A stretch of 64,000 bases of DNA from Prorocentrum cordatum. Lineage: Eukaryota; Sar; Dinophyceae; Prorocentrales; Prorocentraceae. The number at the start of each line of letters is the position of its first letter. Positions within the stretch are counted from its first letter, which is position 1. The notes beneath the pieces are model-generated. The model made no database searches. It worked only from the letters and a program-made list of their open reading frames with translations, and had not been told where the DNA came from. The stretch is taken from assembly GCA_963575745.1 (NCBI GenBank), contig CAUYUJ010018715.1, positions 514,501 to 578,500 of the forward strand. Direction: 5' to 3'. The translations under genes and the position numbers were made by a program. Shown one piece after another: positions 20,402-32,076 of this stretch.

Positions 20402-20740
20402 CAAATATGCATCCTCGGGACACCCCAACAAGCGGCAACGGCCGGCATCGGATGGCATCGGGCTGGAACATGGCGAATCCTCGGGACATCTCGGGACACC
20501 CTCACAGGCAACAACGGTCGACAACGGGCCAGAACGTGGCAAATCCTCAAGACATCCCAACTGGCCGCAACGGACAATAACTGGCCAGATCGTGGCGAAT
20601 ACTCAGGACACCCCCGCAGACGGCAACGACCGGCAACGGGCCAGAACGTGGCGAATCTCCTGGACACCCCCCTAGGCAACAACGGGCAGCAACGGCGCGG
20701 CAACAAGCCAGAACGTGGCGAATCCTTGGGACACCCATCG
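20402..20740 (+). repeat. Degenerate tandem repeat, about 63 bp unit
   Basis: Five to six units contain GGCAACAACGG, GGGCCAGAACGTGGCGAATC and CTCGGGACACCCC. Spacing varies. Confidence 0.75.
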
Positions 20741-20988
20741 AATCCCTTGGAAACGCAAGTGCGAACCCCCAAGTGGAACAGCTGTTTCAGAAACAAGCGG
20801 CTCTGCCGTATCCAGGGCCGACCATGGCCCGAGCGTCCAGGACATGATGATCCTGGCGTCGCTTTTCTCCCCCCGCATATGGTTTGGGGGTGTGCGGCTG
20901 AGAGAGGAGAGCTCGCTATCCGCCTCCCACGCCCCGCACACTGCAGCCGCCAAGCCTCACTTGAGCAGGGACCGACCGTCCAGGCATT
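20741..20988. other. Unassigned DNA
   Basis: Nothing recognised until the A-family flank TTGAGCAGGGACCG at about 20961. Confidence 0.4.
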
Positions 20989-21165
20989 CCTATAGTCATA
21001 CCACGAAATGTTCTTAGAACCCAGAAATGTTCTAAGAACAAAAACAATGCTCTTAGAACATAAACCCGGTGCGTTAAAACAAGACAGCCCCGGCCAGAAA
21101 TGTTCTGAGAACATCTCGTGGAATCCACAGAAGGTTCTTAGAACATTGTCTGGCAGGGCTATAAT
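20989..21165. mobile_element. A-family MITE-like element, copy 2
   Basis: It runs from CCTATAGTCATACCACGAAA to GGCAGGGCTATA, with GTTCTTAGAACCC and repeated TTCTTAGAACAT palindromes. The right flank GCGAGCCGGGACGCTTCGCC is shared with copy 1. Confidence 0.7.
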
Positions 21166-21372
21166 ATGAGCGAGCCGGGACGCTTCGCCACTGCTTGACC
21201 CAAGGACCCCTGGCGTTCCCTGGGCATCTCCCGCACCGCCTCGCCGACAGAAACCGGCGCCTGCACATGCCGCGCCCGCCGTGCCCCGTGGGGCCCGCCA
21301 CTCCCCCCGGGGGCCCCGCCCCGCGCTCTCGCCCTGGGGGGATCGCTCGACCCAGACTGCGGGCAAGGTTCG

Positions 21373-21541
21373 TGTCCATATCCAGTGCCTCTTGGACTTT
21401 TTCGGAAGCGGCGCCACAGGGCCGAGGCGCACTGGATATGGACAAAAATCGAGCCTCGAGGGGGCAAACTTATCTATATCCAGTACGCCTCGGGTTTCTT
21501 GGGAAGGGAGCCCGAAACTCCATACTGCAATGGATATGGAC
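21373..21541. repeat. Two adjacent inverted-repeat units (GTCCATATCCAG)
   Basis: The first unit (21373-21443) opens GTCCATATCCAGTGCCTC and closes GAGGCGCACTGGATATGGAC. The second (21475-21541) opens TATATCCAGTACGCCTCGGG and closes TACTGCAATGGATATGGA. Each could fold as a hairpin of about 70 bp. They may be two copies of a very small MITE. Confidence 0.65.
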
Positions 21542-21744
21542 AGAAGTATTGCCCGCACAGACGCTGCACGCCGAACGCCGGGCGGTTTCGCCCCACTTCG
21601 GCCGAAAGCCGGGCGAGGGCTGCCAAAACCGTGGCTGCTAAAGCGGCCCCCTCCCGGAAGGGAAAATTAGCCCGGCGAAGGACCCAACCATATGCAGTTG
21701 TGAATACCGCAGATATAAAGATCGTTTTCGGTGGCGCTACCTCT

Positions 21745-22329
21745 GGGTCGGGGAACCGCATGCGAACACCCCCACTGGGGCCTTCGGTGGAGCTCCCTAT
21801 GTGGCCACGAAGCGCTGCCCTGGGTGGGGGAACCGCATGCGGACACCCCCACTGGGGCCTTCGGTGGAGCTCCCTATGTGGCCACGAAACGCTGCCCTGG
21901 GCGGGGGAACCGCATGCGGACACCCCCACTGGGGCCTTCGGTGGAGCTCCCTATGGGGCCACGAAGCGCTGCCCTGGGTGGGGGAACCGCATGCGGACAC
22001 CCCCACTGGGGCCTACGGTGGAGCTCCCTATGGGGCCACGAAGCGCTGCCCTGGGTGGGGGAACCGCATGCGGTGGGGGAACCGCATGCGGACACCCCCA
22101 CTGGGGCCTACGGTGGAGCTCCCTATGGGGCCACGAAGCGCTGCCCTGGGTGGGGGAACCGCATGCGGACACCCCCACTGGGGCCTACGGTGGAGCTCCC
22201 TATGGGGCCACGAAGCGCTGCCCTGGGTGGGGGAACCGCATGCGGACACCCCCACTGGGGCCTACGGTGGAGCTCCCTATGGGGCTACGAAGCGCTGCCC
22301 TGGGTGGGGGAACCGCATGCGGACACCCC
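21745..22329 (+). repeat. 77-bp minisatellite, about 7.6 copies
   Basis: The unit contains GGGGAACCGCATGCGGACAC, CCCCACTGGGGCCT and GGTGGAGCTCCCTATGGGGC, then GCGCTGCCCTGGGTG. Copies are nearly identical, so expansion was recent. One unit carries a local duplication of GGTGGGGGAACCGCATGC near 22060-22090. Because 77 is not a multiple of three, a frame passes through all three phases of the unit. No phase contains a stop on the plus strand, so overlapping long frames appear without being genes. Confidence 0.95.
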
Positions 22330-23700
22330 AAAGAGGGGGAGGGAAGGAAGGAAGGAAGGAAGGAAGGAGGAACGCGGGGACTGTCTCTTCAAAACGAGGA
22401 CCCAACACCACAGGATGGTTGGGACAAAGCAACTTCCCGGAATGAGGCGCGGCATGCGAAACAGTCAACGGGCGTCTTCCCGGAAGGACGATGACAACTT
22501 CCCGGAGGTCGATTTTAGCAGCCACGCATTTAGCAGCCCTTGCCTGGCTTCCGAGTCGGGCCCCACTTCGGGCCTCACGGATCGATATCCGGCTCGGGGC
22601 AGAGCTGGGAAAGGTCGGGACTGGGGTGCAAGGCTCTCTCGTCGGTCCGCACTCCGCCCCCCCCCCATTCAAACGGAGCCGCTGCTGAGCCCAGGGATGC
22701 GCCATGTGTTGATGCCTGTCCAAATGCGATGCCCCCGCAAGTCCCGACCCCCTCCCCAGGGCCGGCTTCTCATCCCAGGCGGTGCTTCGGCGGCACCCCC
22801 AGTCCGGCGAGGGCCCCTGGAGGTCGGACGCGACGAGCGACGAATGCACCGTGTGCTTGGCTCCATCCGACAGTTCGAGCGCCCGTGCGGATTGCCTCTG
22901 CCGTGCTGCGACCCCAAAAAAAACATGTTTTCATGCGCCGGAGAACTGTGTGAAGAGGACTCGAGCTCCTACCTCTCGGGGGCGCCGACAGGGAAGGACT
23001 GGATCAGGGGGGGAGGCATCGGACCCAGTCGCCCATTCCACGCCGATCGGGACCGCAGCCGCAATGGGCCAAATAGGCTCCCCAAGAAGCCCCAGGAACC
23101 ATTGCAAACCTCCCCCTTCCCGTGCAGCAGGCACGAACCATGAGAGGTCTCTCTGCAAGAGATCTAGGGACAAGTCTGTCGTCGAGCTCCGAGCTTCCCG
23201 AAGTGCCCCAGGGCTCCTGTGCGCCCCCGGGCCATCGGAACAAAAAACAATCCCGTGCGGCACCTGCTGACAGGCTGGCCTCATGTTTGACCCACCCACG
23301 GTATACGCCGTGCTCGCGCGTGTGTGCAACACCGCCCGCACGTGGGGCTGGCCGCCTCTTCCCTGTGCGGGCGGGCTCTCATGCGGGAGAGAGAGCTGCG
23401 CAGGCGCGGTGGCGGAGAACTTGCGCGGGCACCAGGATGGATACCGAGTCACGCGTGTAGTGTAGTTACCCGGTGGCAAGTAGGAGGTAGTCGGCAGCGT
23501 GTATTGTGCGCGTTGTGTTACCGTCGGACTTCATTGGACAGGACACGCGAGAGGACACAAGACCCTTCCGAGGGCCACATTGCTGCAGGAATGCAGGAGG
23601 CACGGGTCGCGAGGCACGGGACACGAGGGTACCCTTGATTTGGCAGGGTCGACCTACGAATCTGGGCCGACTGCAGCTGTGCGTAGATGTCGCTCTTGTG
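22330..23700. other. Unassigned GC-rich DNA
   Basis: A short GGAA run lies near 22340-22370. Overlapping frames on both strands are compositionally biased. No domain was recognised. Confidence 0.45.
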
Positions 23701-23708
23701 TGAGTCTG

Positions 23709-23874
23709 TGACTACCTACCAAACCATCCCAACCCAACCCGAAGACCCGAATTTCGGGTTGGGGGGGGTACGGGCTTCATGTGTGTCTTCTCAACGTTCC
23801 CCGACCCCCCCCCCCAACTGGGAATGGAGGGCAAATTGGGCCTTCGGGTTGGGTTGGGGTGGTTTGGTGGGCGG
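23709..23874. mobile_element. F-family MITE with 8-bp target duplication
   Basis: The left end ACTACCTACCAAACCATCCC and the right end CCGCCCACCAAACCACCCC (read in reverse) form an inverted repeat of about 35 bp through CAACCCAACCCGAAG. The element is bounded by perfect TGAGTCTG direct repeats at 23701-23708 and 23875-23882. An 8-bp duplication is typical of hAT elements. A second copy lies at 47497-47663. It is non-coding. Confidence 0.85.
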
Positions 23875-23882
23875 TGAGTCTG

Positions 23883-24834
23883 AGTGCGTCACCCCATGCA
23901 TCATGCCTTCGCGGGGCGATTGCAGAACGTGCCCGAGGCGGGCGCGGCGCAAGCCCAGCAAACCACGCCCCCCAGGACGCAGAGAGTCAACTCTCCAAGA
24001 GAAAGGGCCCGCAAACCTTTCCAAATCCTTCGAGGCTCGCCTTACTTGAGGACCCGCGAGGCACAGATCTGCAAGTAGGGCAGTAGGGCTGATTCGCACA
24101 AGGAGCGACGCGCAACGCCCATCATACAGTGCGGACGCAATCGCAACAAAAACTCTCGCAAGAAACCCAATCCTGAACACCCGCAAGCGCGAGATGCAAA
24201 CGGGAGAAACCCCAGAGTACCCTGAACGCAGCAGCTACTTCAACGGCCGCGGAAGTCACCGCACAGAGCGCGGAGCGAAGAGACACACACACAATACCCT
24301 GACGAAAAGCATACGGCTTCTTGATGCGCGTCCCTACTGTACAACGCTTGTGCTCAGCACGTCCTCATTCGCCCCCGCGAGTGGGGGGCGTAGGTGGATC
24401 TCCCCTCCCCGTCTGGCCCCCAGAGGGCTTTCGGATGTGTTCCCAAGTTTTCGAAGGTTTTCGGGTCCAGGGACGCTTCCCATCAGATGCGCCTCGTCAC
24501 TGGCACTCTCAGGATGAGGGGGATCTTCCCTGACGGCCGCGTGGGGCCCGAGTTGTCGCCCGCAAGCGGCCCGAAAGCAATCGTGACAACGACGGCCCTC
24601 CCTGGCATTTGTCATTTTGTTTGGGGGGGGCCCCAGAAGACTCCATCCCGCCGCAGCCGCTCCGCTGACGCGCATCCAGCGGTGCAGCGAGTCGGCCGTC
24701 CTGCACCTCCTTGTCCTGCTTCTCCCGCGCCTGCGCGTCCGAGCTGCCCGCCTGGTGCTCCTTGCGCTGCTTCTTCGCCTTCGCGTCCTTGGAGCGTGGC
24801 GCCCAGGAGAGGCCCAGTCCAGCTGGGCACGAAA
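23883..24834. other. Unassigned DNA
   Basis: Mixed composition. A stretch near 24600-24800 is less biased than its surroundings, but neither strand shows a domain. Confidence 0.4.
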
Positions 24835-25690
<856 letters not shown>

Positions 25691-25800
25691 GCGAAGGCTT
25701 CTTAGAAGGAGGCTGCTTCTTAGCAGGCGCCAGCCCTTACATCTATGGATAAGGTCGGCGCCCTCGAAGAAGCAGGTGCTTCTGAGAAGCCGTTCCCCCT
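25691..25800. repeat. Hairpin repeat of GCTTCTTAGAAG type
   Basis: AGGCTTCTTAGAAGGAGGCTG is followed by GCTTCTTAGCAGG, then GTGCTTCTGAGAAGCC. Relatives lie near 16868, 26100-26215, 32969-33050 and 42655-42756. Each is followed by a C-rich run and a short CGCG-containing stretch. Confidence 0.6.
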
Positions 25801-26099
25801 CCCCCCCCCACCCCCCTCTGCGCGTGACTCTACGTGGGCCTTGCCGAAAGCGGGGGGGGCTCGCCACCGGGGCCGGCAAGCCTTGGAGCAGAAATTGCGG
25901 AGGCGCTCAACGCCCGGGGGCATCGGGAGGCAAACGGCGCGACGGCTGCGGGCACAGCGGGCAGAAGCGTGACCGAGCGGGGCGGGGCGGGAAGGGCGGG
26001 GCCAAGTGACTGAGAGAGGTGCCTCGCCCTCAGAGTTGGCGGAGCACACGACGTAGGGGGGGGGGAGGGAGGGAGCACGACCTCCCAAGGCGGGGGGGG

Positions 26100-26215
26100 G
26101 GCGTCTTAGGAGGCCAGTGGGGGCCTTCTCGGAGACGCCTGGATGGGTGCTGCCAACAGGGCCTCCTAGAAGATGGGTGGGCTTCTGGGCAGCCGCCTGC
26201 CTTCTCAGAAGCCCC
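26100..26215. repeat. Hairpin repeat of GCTTCTTAGAAG type
   Basis: It contains GCGTCTTAGGAGGCC, CTCCTAGAAGATGGG and GCCTTCTCAGAAGCC and ends at a C run, like the other family members. Confidence 0.5.
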
Positions 26216-26242
26216 CCCCCCCCTGATGGGAGAGAAACGCAC

Positions 26243-26358
26243 GGATACCCCCACTCCCCCCAGACCTCCCCAGGGGTGCGTGCTGACCAGGATTTCGAAG
26301 CAACTCCAGCCGTGGAGAGGGCAGGTCGGCGGCCGTCGGCATCTCCTCCTCCTCTGAA
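26243..26358 (+). mobile_element. G-family GGTACC element, decayed copy
   Basis: GGATACCCCCACTCC, GACCAGGATTTCGAAGC and CTCCTCCTCTGA follow the family order. The right GGTACC end is missing. Confidence 0.55.
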
Positions 26359-26940
26359 CCCTCGTTGGGCCGCCCCCCTCGCGCCCCTCCCCTGCGCTCG
26401 CCGTCAGCAGAGGCGTGCTGCGGGCGGCAGGCGTCGCAGCTGTGAGCGGCGTGCCCCCGCACGCCAGCGAGCGCGGCGACGGAGGGGCGTGGTCCCCGTC
26501 GATGGCACGGGCGGTGGAGGGGGCCCCGCGGCGAGGCGGTGCTGGAGCTCGACCGCCTACACGCAGGCGTGAGCGACCCTGGGCGACAGCGATCTTCGGC
26601 GCGCGGCTTCATGGGGGGTGCCAAGAGGGGGGCGCCCAAGAGGGGGGGGGTGCAAAGCATGACCGGCGGCATGTGCGCGGCCCCGCGGGGGGGGCAGGAA
26701 CGCCACGGAACAAGAAGAGGCGCCACGAACTCTGGGGAAATATCGTGGCCCACGCCATGATATCCACCCCCCCCAAGTCATCACCCCCCGCTTTGCCGCC
26801 CCCGAGCTCCAGGGGGGTGCGGGGCGCTTCGAACCGGGGCAAACGAGCCGCTGCGGACGCATCGTGTCCCACGACTCGGGGGGCCCAGGTGGCCCACGCA
26901 GCCAGAGGGCGCTCGGGCGAGGGGCCCCCCTCTTCACTCG
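26359..26940. other. GC-rich unassigned DNA
   Basis: Ala/Arg/Gly-rich frames on both strands and G/C homopolymers. Nothing recognised. Confidence 0.4.
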
Positions 26941-27114
26941 AGGGGCCCAAGGGCACACAAATAGATACACACACACACAAAGAACGAGATGCCCCATATG
27001 TTTCCCATATTTGCTGGGTTTTCGTCTTCCCCCCCACTTCCAGTATTTTCCCATATTTTCCTGGGAATCGACGATTAATTGTGCTTGTGTGTGTGTGCGG
27101 TTTTTCCCTCCTGA
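26941..27114 (+). repeat. E-family dispersed repeat
   Basis: The copy runs from AGGGGCCCAAGGGCACACAA to TTTTTCCCTCCTGA. It includes TGCTGGGTTTTCGTC and CGACGATTAATTGTG and is collinear with 42302-42473. Confidence 0.75.
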
Positions 27115-28704
27115 TTTACGTGTAGCCGAAGCTCGAACTCGCGCGCGCTGGTCTGGCTGAGACGGGCTCGCGCGTGCATGTGTTCGATCAGCATCCACCT
27201 TACTAGGGAAACGAACTCTATACACCGACGCTTTTCCCGACCCTGCGCTGAAATTCGCACAGGAAGGCGGATTCTGGTGTATACGGGATCCTGGTGTATA
27301 AATGTTTCGTTGTTTTCCCGGGACATCGGGGAAAAAAGTATACACCACACCACCCCAGCGTTGTCCCCGACCCTCGAAAAGTCCTAGGATTCAGGAAGCA
27401 GCCCGCCACTGGTAACGTATACATTCCAATTTCCAACTTACGGTGAGCAGGCAGCGCGGGCTCGGTGCGGCGTCTGGGCTGCGAAGCCTGGCCACCGTCG
27501 GAGAGGCAAGGCCGGCTGGGGCCTCCTGAATTGCATGCGAGGCACCCTGGATCCTGCGGGGGATGAGTGTCGACTCGCCGGTCTGTGACATTCGACGCGG
27601 AGATCGACCAACAATCATGATCTGACGATGGGGCCAAGCTGGATATGACTATCAACAAATATGCAGACAGTGCACCGCCATTGCGAGAACACGTAGCCGT
27701 CCTAGCAAATGAAAAGGATGCCGACTCTGCCGCCATTTTCGGCATCAATTGGCAACTGGTTGAAAGAACGAGCTCGGTCATTGGCTCGAGCTGGAAAAGG
27801 TCTTTCATTTTGCGCCGATAACTTCGTGATTCGGTTGTCAGGGTTGTGATCTTGCGGTCACGGACATACATGGCGATGCGCCAGTCGGCTTGGGAACGGA
27901 GAGTGCAAAGGCAGCCTCGCTCTCACTCTCTCTCTCTCTTTCTCTGCAGGGGATGCCCGACTCAGGGGATCTGGTACGAGAAGTGTAAATACGAAGAGAC
28001 GGTGGCAACACCAGCTCAAAGCATCCTCGAGGACATCGAGCTCCGACGCCTGCGGGGGGGAGCGCTTGATAACTGTGCATGCTATGGATAGCCACTATTT
28101 CGCCGCTTCGATATACCCGCCCGTTCCCACTCCCATGAAAGTGGCTCTCTACGCTTGCTTAGCGAATCACTGACACAATCGCTGGGGAACATACCCTCAT
28201 GCCCTGGTATCTTAGACACGCCATCCTAACACGATTCGAAGCAACCAGTGCACGATACCACGCCCATTATCGTTGTGTTCCAGTTTCCCCGAGCTGGCAT
28301 ACCATGGGCGCAGTCCCTCACAGTCAAGACAAGATGTGATCGCCCCAGGGGGCAGACTCTGACGCCAAGCCGCCATGAGCCAATCCTGCACTCCGGCTTA
28401 TGGTGAGTAGGCCATGCAAGCATAATCGCAGCAGGTTAGGCACCTTCTGAATGGCCTCGATGTATGATTTATCCTCTGCCTCCTTCGCGTCCTCCCCCCA
28501 CCCACGGCGCATAACGAAAAGGCTCACTTCGGAGTGACCGAACTGTCGCGTCATACATTCGCCACCTGCGTAGGGAAAGAGAGACCTGCAAATACAAATG
28601 GCACGTGCGTGCCAAGGCTCAAACACATCTCGAGGGGTACGAACCCTCTTGATAATATGTTGTCAAACTTGCCCCTCGCCGGTTCCTTGTCCTGGCGGAG
28701 GCTT
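27115..28704. other. Mostly unique DNA, no gene recognised
   Basis: This stretch has fairly even composition and few repeats. A minus-strand frame from 27871 to about 27400 and several plus-strand frames are open, but none shows a domain or clear splice context. A CT run lies near 27920-27940. Confidence 0.4.
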
Positions 28705-28935
28705 TCTCCTCCTCCTCCTCCTCCTCCTCCTCCTCCTCCTCCTCCTCCTCCAACTCCTCTGTCGTCCTCCTCCTCGGCCTCCTCCTCCTCCTTTGGTTGG
28801 ACCTCCTCCTCATCCTCCTCGTCGCCCCTTCCCCCCTCCTCCTCCTTCTCCTCCTCCTCCTCCTCCTCCTCCTGTTCCTCCTTTTCCCCCTCCTCTTCCC
28901 GCTCCTCCTCCTTCTCAGTCTCCTTGTCCTCCTCC
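28705..28935. repeat. CCT microsatellite
   Basis: Imperfect CCT repeats on the plus strand with TTC interruptions, next to an H-array as at 18946-19385. Confidence 0.9.
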
Positions 28936-29087
28936 CGCCTCCTCCCTTCATGCACCTCCCCTTGCATCTGGCCAAGGCACGCATATCGACTTTCCTTGGC
29001 GCCGTCGCCGCTTCGGCCAGCACGGGCGTGTTCTCCAATGGCCAGATCGCGAAGCTGTGGGGACAACCTCAAGGGCCAGGCCATTGG

Positions 29088-30370
29088 GACAACCCCGCGG
29101 GGCCTCCAAGACGGACACCTTGGGGGCCAAGATGGCCCCCAAGATGCCTCCAAGACGGCCAAGAAGGCCTCCAAGACAGCGAAGATGGCCCAAAGATGCA
29201 CCCAAGTCGGTTCCATATGGTTTCCAAATGGCACTCGGGTGCCCAAAAGGCCCGCAAGACGCTTCCAAGACGGGCCAGGAGTCCTCCAAGACGTATTCCA
29301 GGAAGGCCCGAAAAGGGTCACAATCATTGATTTTCCTATGGTTTTGAAGGATTTTGGCAATTCCTTCTTATCAATTCTCCGACGGCCCAAGACGGCCCAA
29401 GAGGCCCCAAACATCGTCCCAAAAGCGCCCAAGAGGCCTCCAAGATGGCGCCATGACAGCCCAAGAGGCCCCAAAAAGGGCCCCAAGAGGAGCCCCAGAT
29501 GGCCTTCGAGTCGCCCAAGATGGCCCAAGATGGTATCCAAGTCCGGCAAAGATGGTCCAAGATGGCCTCCAAGACGGCCCGAGAGTCCAAGATGCCTTCA
29601 AGTTCGTCCAAGAAGCCTCCAAGTCGGCCCAAGATGGCTCCATCTTCGATCCGCCGCCCCCTGTTGAATTACCACAGGGGTGCCTGGCGTGCCAGATTTC
29701 TTGGGGATTGTGGTTCTTTTCAAGACTCCCCCCTGGGATTTCGGCCAGACACAGGGCGGGGTGGTTGGCAAGAATTGGCCCCCTCCGGATGGCTCCAAGA
29801 TGCCCCAAGATAGCCTCCCAGACGGCCAAGATGGCCTCCAGTCTCGCCCAAGATGGTCCAAGATGGCCTCCAAGACAGCCTAAGAGAGCCCAAGATGCTT
29901 CCAAGTTCGCCCAAGAAGCCTCCGAGACTGCCCAATAGGTCTCCAAGAGGTCCTCCTGCAGGGCCCGAAGAGACAAAAATCACTGATGTTCCTTAGGTTG
30001 TTGTAGGATTTTGCCCTTTGCCTCTTCTCGGACTTCCGACGGCCCAAGACGGCCCCAGAGGTCCCCAAGATCGCCCCACGATGGCGCCAAATGCCTTCAA
30101 GACGACCCCAGGACGGCCCCAGAGGCTCCAAAGACGGCCCCAGGAGGACCTGAAGACGGCCCAAGAGGCCTCCAAGACGCCCAAGATGGTCCCCAAGACG
30201 GCCCTGAAGCGCCCCGAGAGGACCCCAAGTCGGTCCAGAGAGGCCTCCAAGGCGGCTTCGGACGAGAGGAGCGCCCTAAGACGCCCCAAGAGGCCCCCGA
30301 GAAGCCCCGAAAGACCCCAAGATCAAAGAGGCCCAAGGAGGCTTCCAGGAGGCCTCCGAGAGCGCAGGAA
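29088..30370 (+). repeat. H-array, about 1.3 kb, with two T-rich modules
   Basis: CCAAGATGGCCTCCAAGACG-type words fill most of the segment. Two interruptions, at about 29315-29380 and 29960-30045, share AATCATTGATTTTCCTATGG or a similar version, GGATTTTGGC, TTCTTCTC-like and TCCGACGGCCCAAGACGG. A non-array island of about 130 bp lies near 29650-29790. Confidence 0.8.
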
Positions 30371-30384
30371 GCTGCAACGAGGCC

Positions 30385-30436
30385 CCATATGTCCTCCTCC
30401 TCCTCCTCCGCCTCCTCCGCCTCCTCCTCCTCCTCC

Positions 30437-30468
<32 letters not shown>

Positions 30469-30525
30469 ACCTCATCCTCCTCCTCATCCTCCTCCTCCTC
30501 CTCTTCCTCCTCCTCTCCATGTGTT
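30385..30525. repeat. CCT microsatellite
   Basis: Imperfect CTC/CCT repeats with TCATCC interruptions, directly after an H-array. Confidence 0.9.
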
Positions 30526-31088
30526 CTCCCTCTCCTCCGCATCTTCTTTCTCCTCCGCGTGTGCCCCGAAAGGTACTAACAACGGCTGGGGGAACACATG
30601 GTCCGATAGCTTGGCAGCGCTTTGGCCACAACGTTCGGCCACATGGGCGATTCCGAAACAGCAGGATGCGGCGATGATCGCCGTAGGCGTCTTCGATATG
30701 TGGGCAGACTTTGATGCATCTATTAGTCTGCAGAGAGAGAGGGAAAGAGAGAGCAAACACACATAAACCAAAGACGTGCCATTCCTTGGGTGAGCCCGCA
30801 ATCGCAGAACGCGTTTCTCCTTCATCCGTCCCTCCGTGAACAGGCCAAAACATTCGGGTAATCGCCTGTGCATGTCAACACGCATCAAGCTCGCACCGTC
30901 ACCGGCATGACACGCGTTTCGATACCACGTCGTCTTCGCCTCAAGAATCAAGCGGGTTGTCTCATCGGCACGCGGCAGCCGAGCGTCGTGGAGTCAGCCG
31001 AGAGGCCCCTCGGGCACGCACTAATCTGTGGTCCCTCGCTCGCCTGTCGCGCCTAACTCATCTCGTCCCTGGCCCCGCTCGCGAATTG
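30526..31088. other. Unassigned DNA
   Basis: The first 190 bases share words with 20100-20260. A short GA run lies near 30735-30755. No gene was recognised. Confidence 0.4.
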
Positions 31089-31446
31089 CTGTCGGGGCGC
31101 GGGGCGCGGCGGCGGCCCCCGCGTCACGCCATGCCCTGGGAGCGGATGGCGTGCCGCTCCGCGCCGCGGGCGAGGAGGCTGCGAAAAAAGCTCTGGACGT
31201 CGACGCTTGGGAATGGGAATGTGTCTGCGGTGGACAAACCTCCCTTTCGTAAACCTCCCCTTAGTGAAAACGGCCTGGAACCGAAACCGACGGACCCGGA
31301 CCCGCAAAAAGGACGGCCACGACGCCCTCTCGCGAGCCGAAAACGGCCAATTCCTGAATCGACGTGTCAGGGTAGGAGGCCTATCCACCTCCGCATGTGG
31401 GTATAGCGTCGCGCCGAGGCGCAGTGGGCCAGAACCGCCGGAGCGC
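31089..31446. mobile_element. C-family element interrupted by an O-family insertion
   Basis: The left part (31089-31227) holds GCGGCGGCCC, GGATGGCGTGCCGCTCCG and GACGTCGACGC. The right part (31394-31446) holds GCGTCGCGCCGAGGCGCAGT and GGGCCAGAACCGCCGG. These are collinear with the uninterrupted copy at 52299-52488. The 166 bp between them is O-family. The terminal inverted repeats are decayed in this copy. Confidence 0.7.
31228..31393. mobile_element. O-family 166-bp element, copy 2 (nested)
   Basis: It is collinear and gap-free with 6154-6319, from CGGTGGACAAACCTCCC to CTATCCACCTCCG. ATGTG occurs just outside both ends (31219-31223 and 31395-31399), a possible 5-bp target duplication. Insertion into a C-family element dates O as the younger of the two. 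Confidence 0.75.
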
Positions 31447-31574
31447 ACGGCAAGGGGCAGGGAGGGTCGAGGCTGCCTCCGAAATCTTGGGGCATGGCTC
31501 TCGAGCATGAGATCATCGCGCCCCCATAGAGAGAACAGAGCGAGAGGGGCGGGAGGACGATACGAGGGAGCAGG

Positions 31575-31710
31575 ATAGACAAAACAATACGAGGAGGAGG
31601 AGCAGGAGAAAGAGGTGGGGGACGACGACGAAAGCGACGAGGAAGAGATGGAGGAGGAGGAGGAGGAGGAGGAGGAGGAGGAGGAGGAGGAGGAGGAGGA
31701 CGACGATAAT
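31575..31710. repeat. GGA microsatellite
   Basis: Imperfect GAG/GGA repeats with GAC interruptions on the plus strand. Confidence 0.9.
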
Positions 31711-32076
31711 GAGGAGCAGGTGAGGAGGACGAGAAGAAATATGAGGAGAGGAAGCTTGAGAACTGGAAGCACCCTGTGCTGCGAGAGCTGAAGTGCACGA
31801 CGCGCCACGCCCTCGTAAACGCTCGGCCACCTTAGCTCCCTCCTCTGCGGACGGCGCGACAGCTGGCCTTGCTGTCGTCGGTGCTCAGGAGGCTGGAGGC
31901 CAAGAACTCCCGCGACACTGCGAGCTTGGCCTTCAGCGTCGACAGCTCCACCTCGGGCGCCGCGCGTCCGGGCAGGGGGAGACCCTCGCTGCAACGGCCC
32001 CCACCGACCAGTCCGACGGTCATGGCCGAGAGGGGGCACCGCCTCTGGGCATGCTGGGAGGCAGGTCAGAAGAGCC
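31711..32076. other. Unassigned DNA, possible coding remnant on minus strand
   Basis: From about 31953 to 31832 the minus strand reads EVELSTLKAKLAVSREFL and onward with ordinary composition. It lies just downstream of an introner-like element on the same strand. A stop intervenes near the introner end, so the connection is uncertain and no gene is called. Confidence 0.35.

Noticed and set aside
27218-27871. Minus-strand frame of 217 codons
   Set aside because: No domain, no signal peptide, and no supporting splice sites or neighbours. Left as unassigned.
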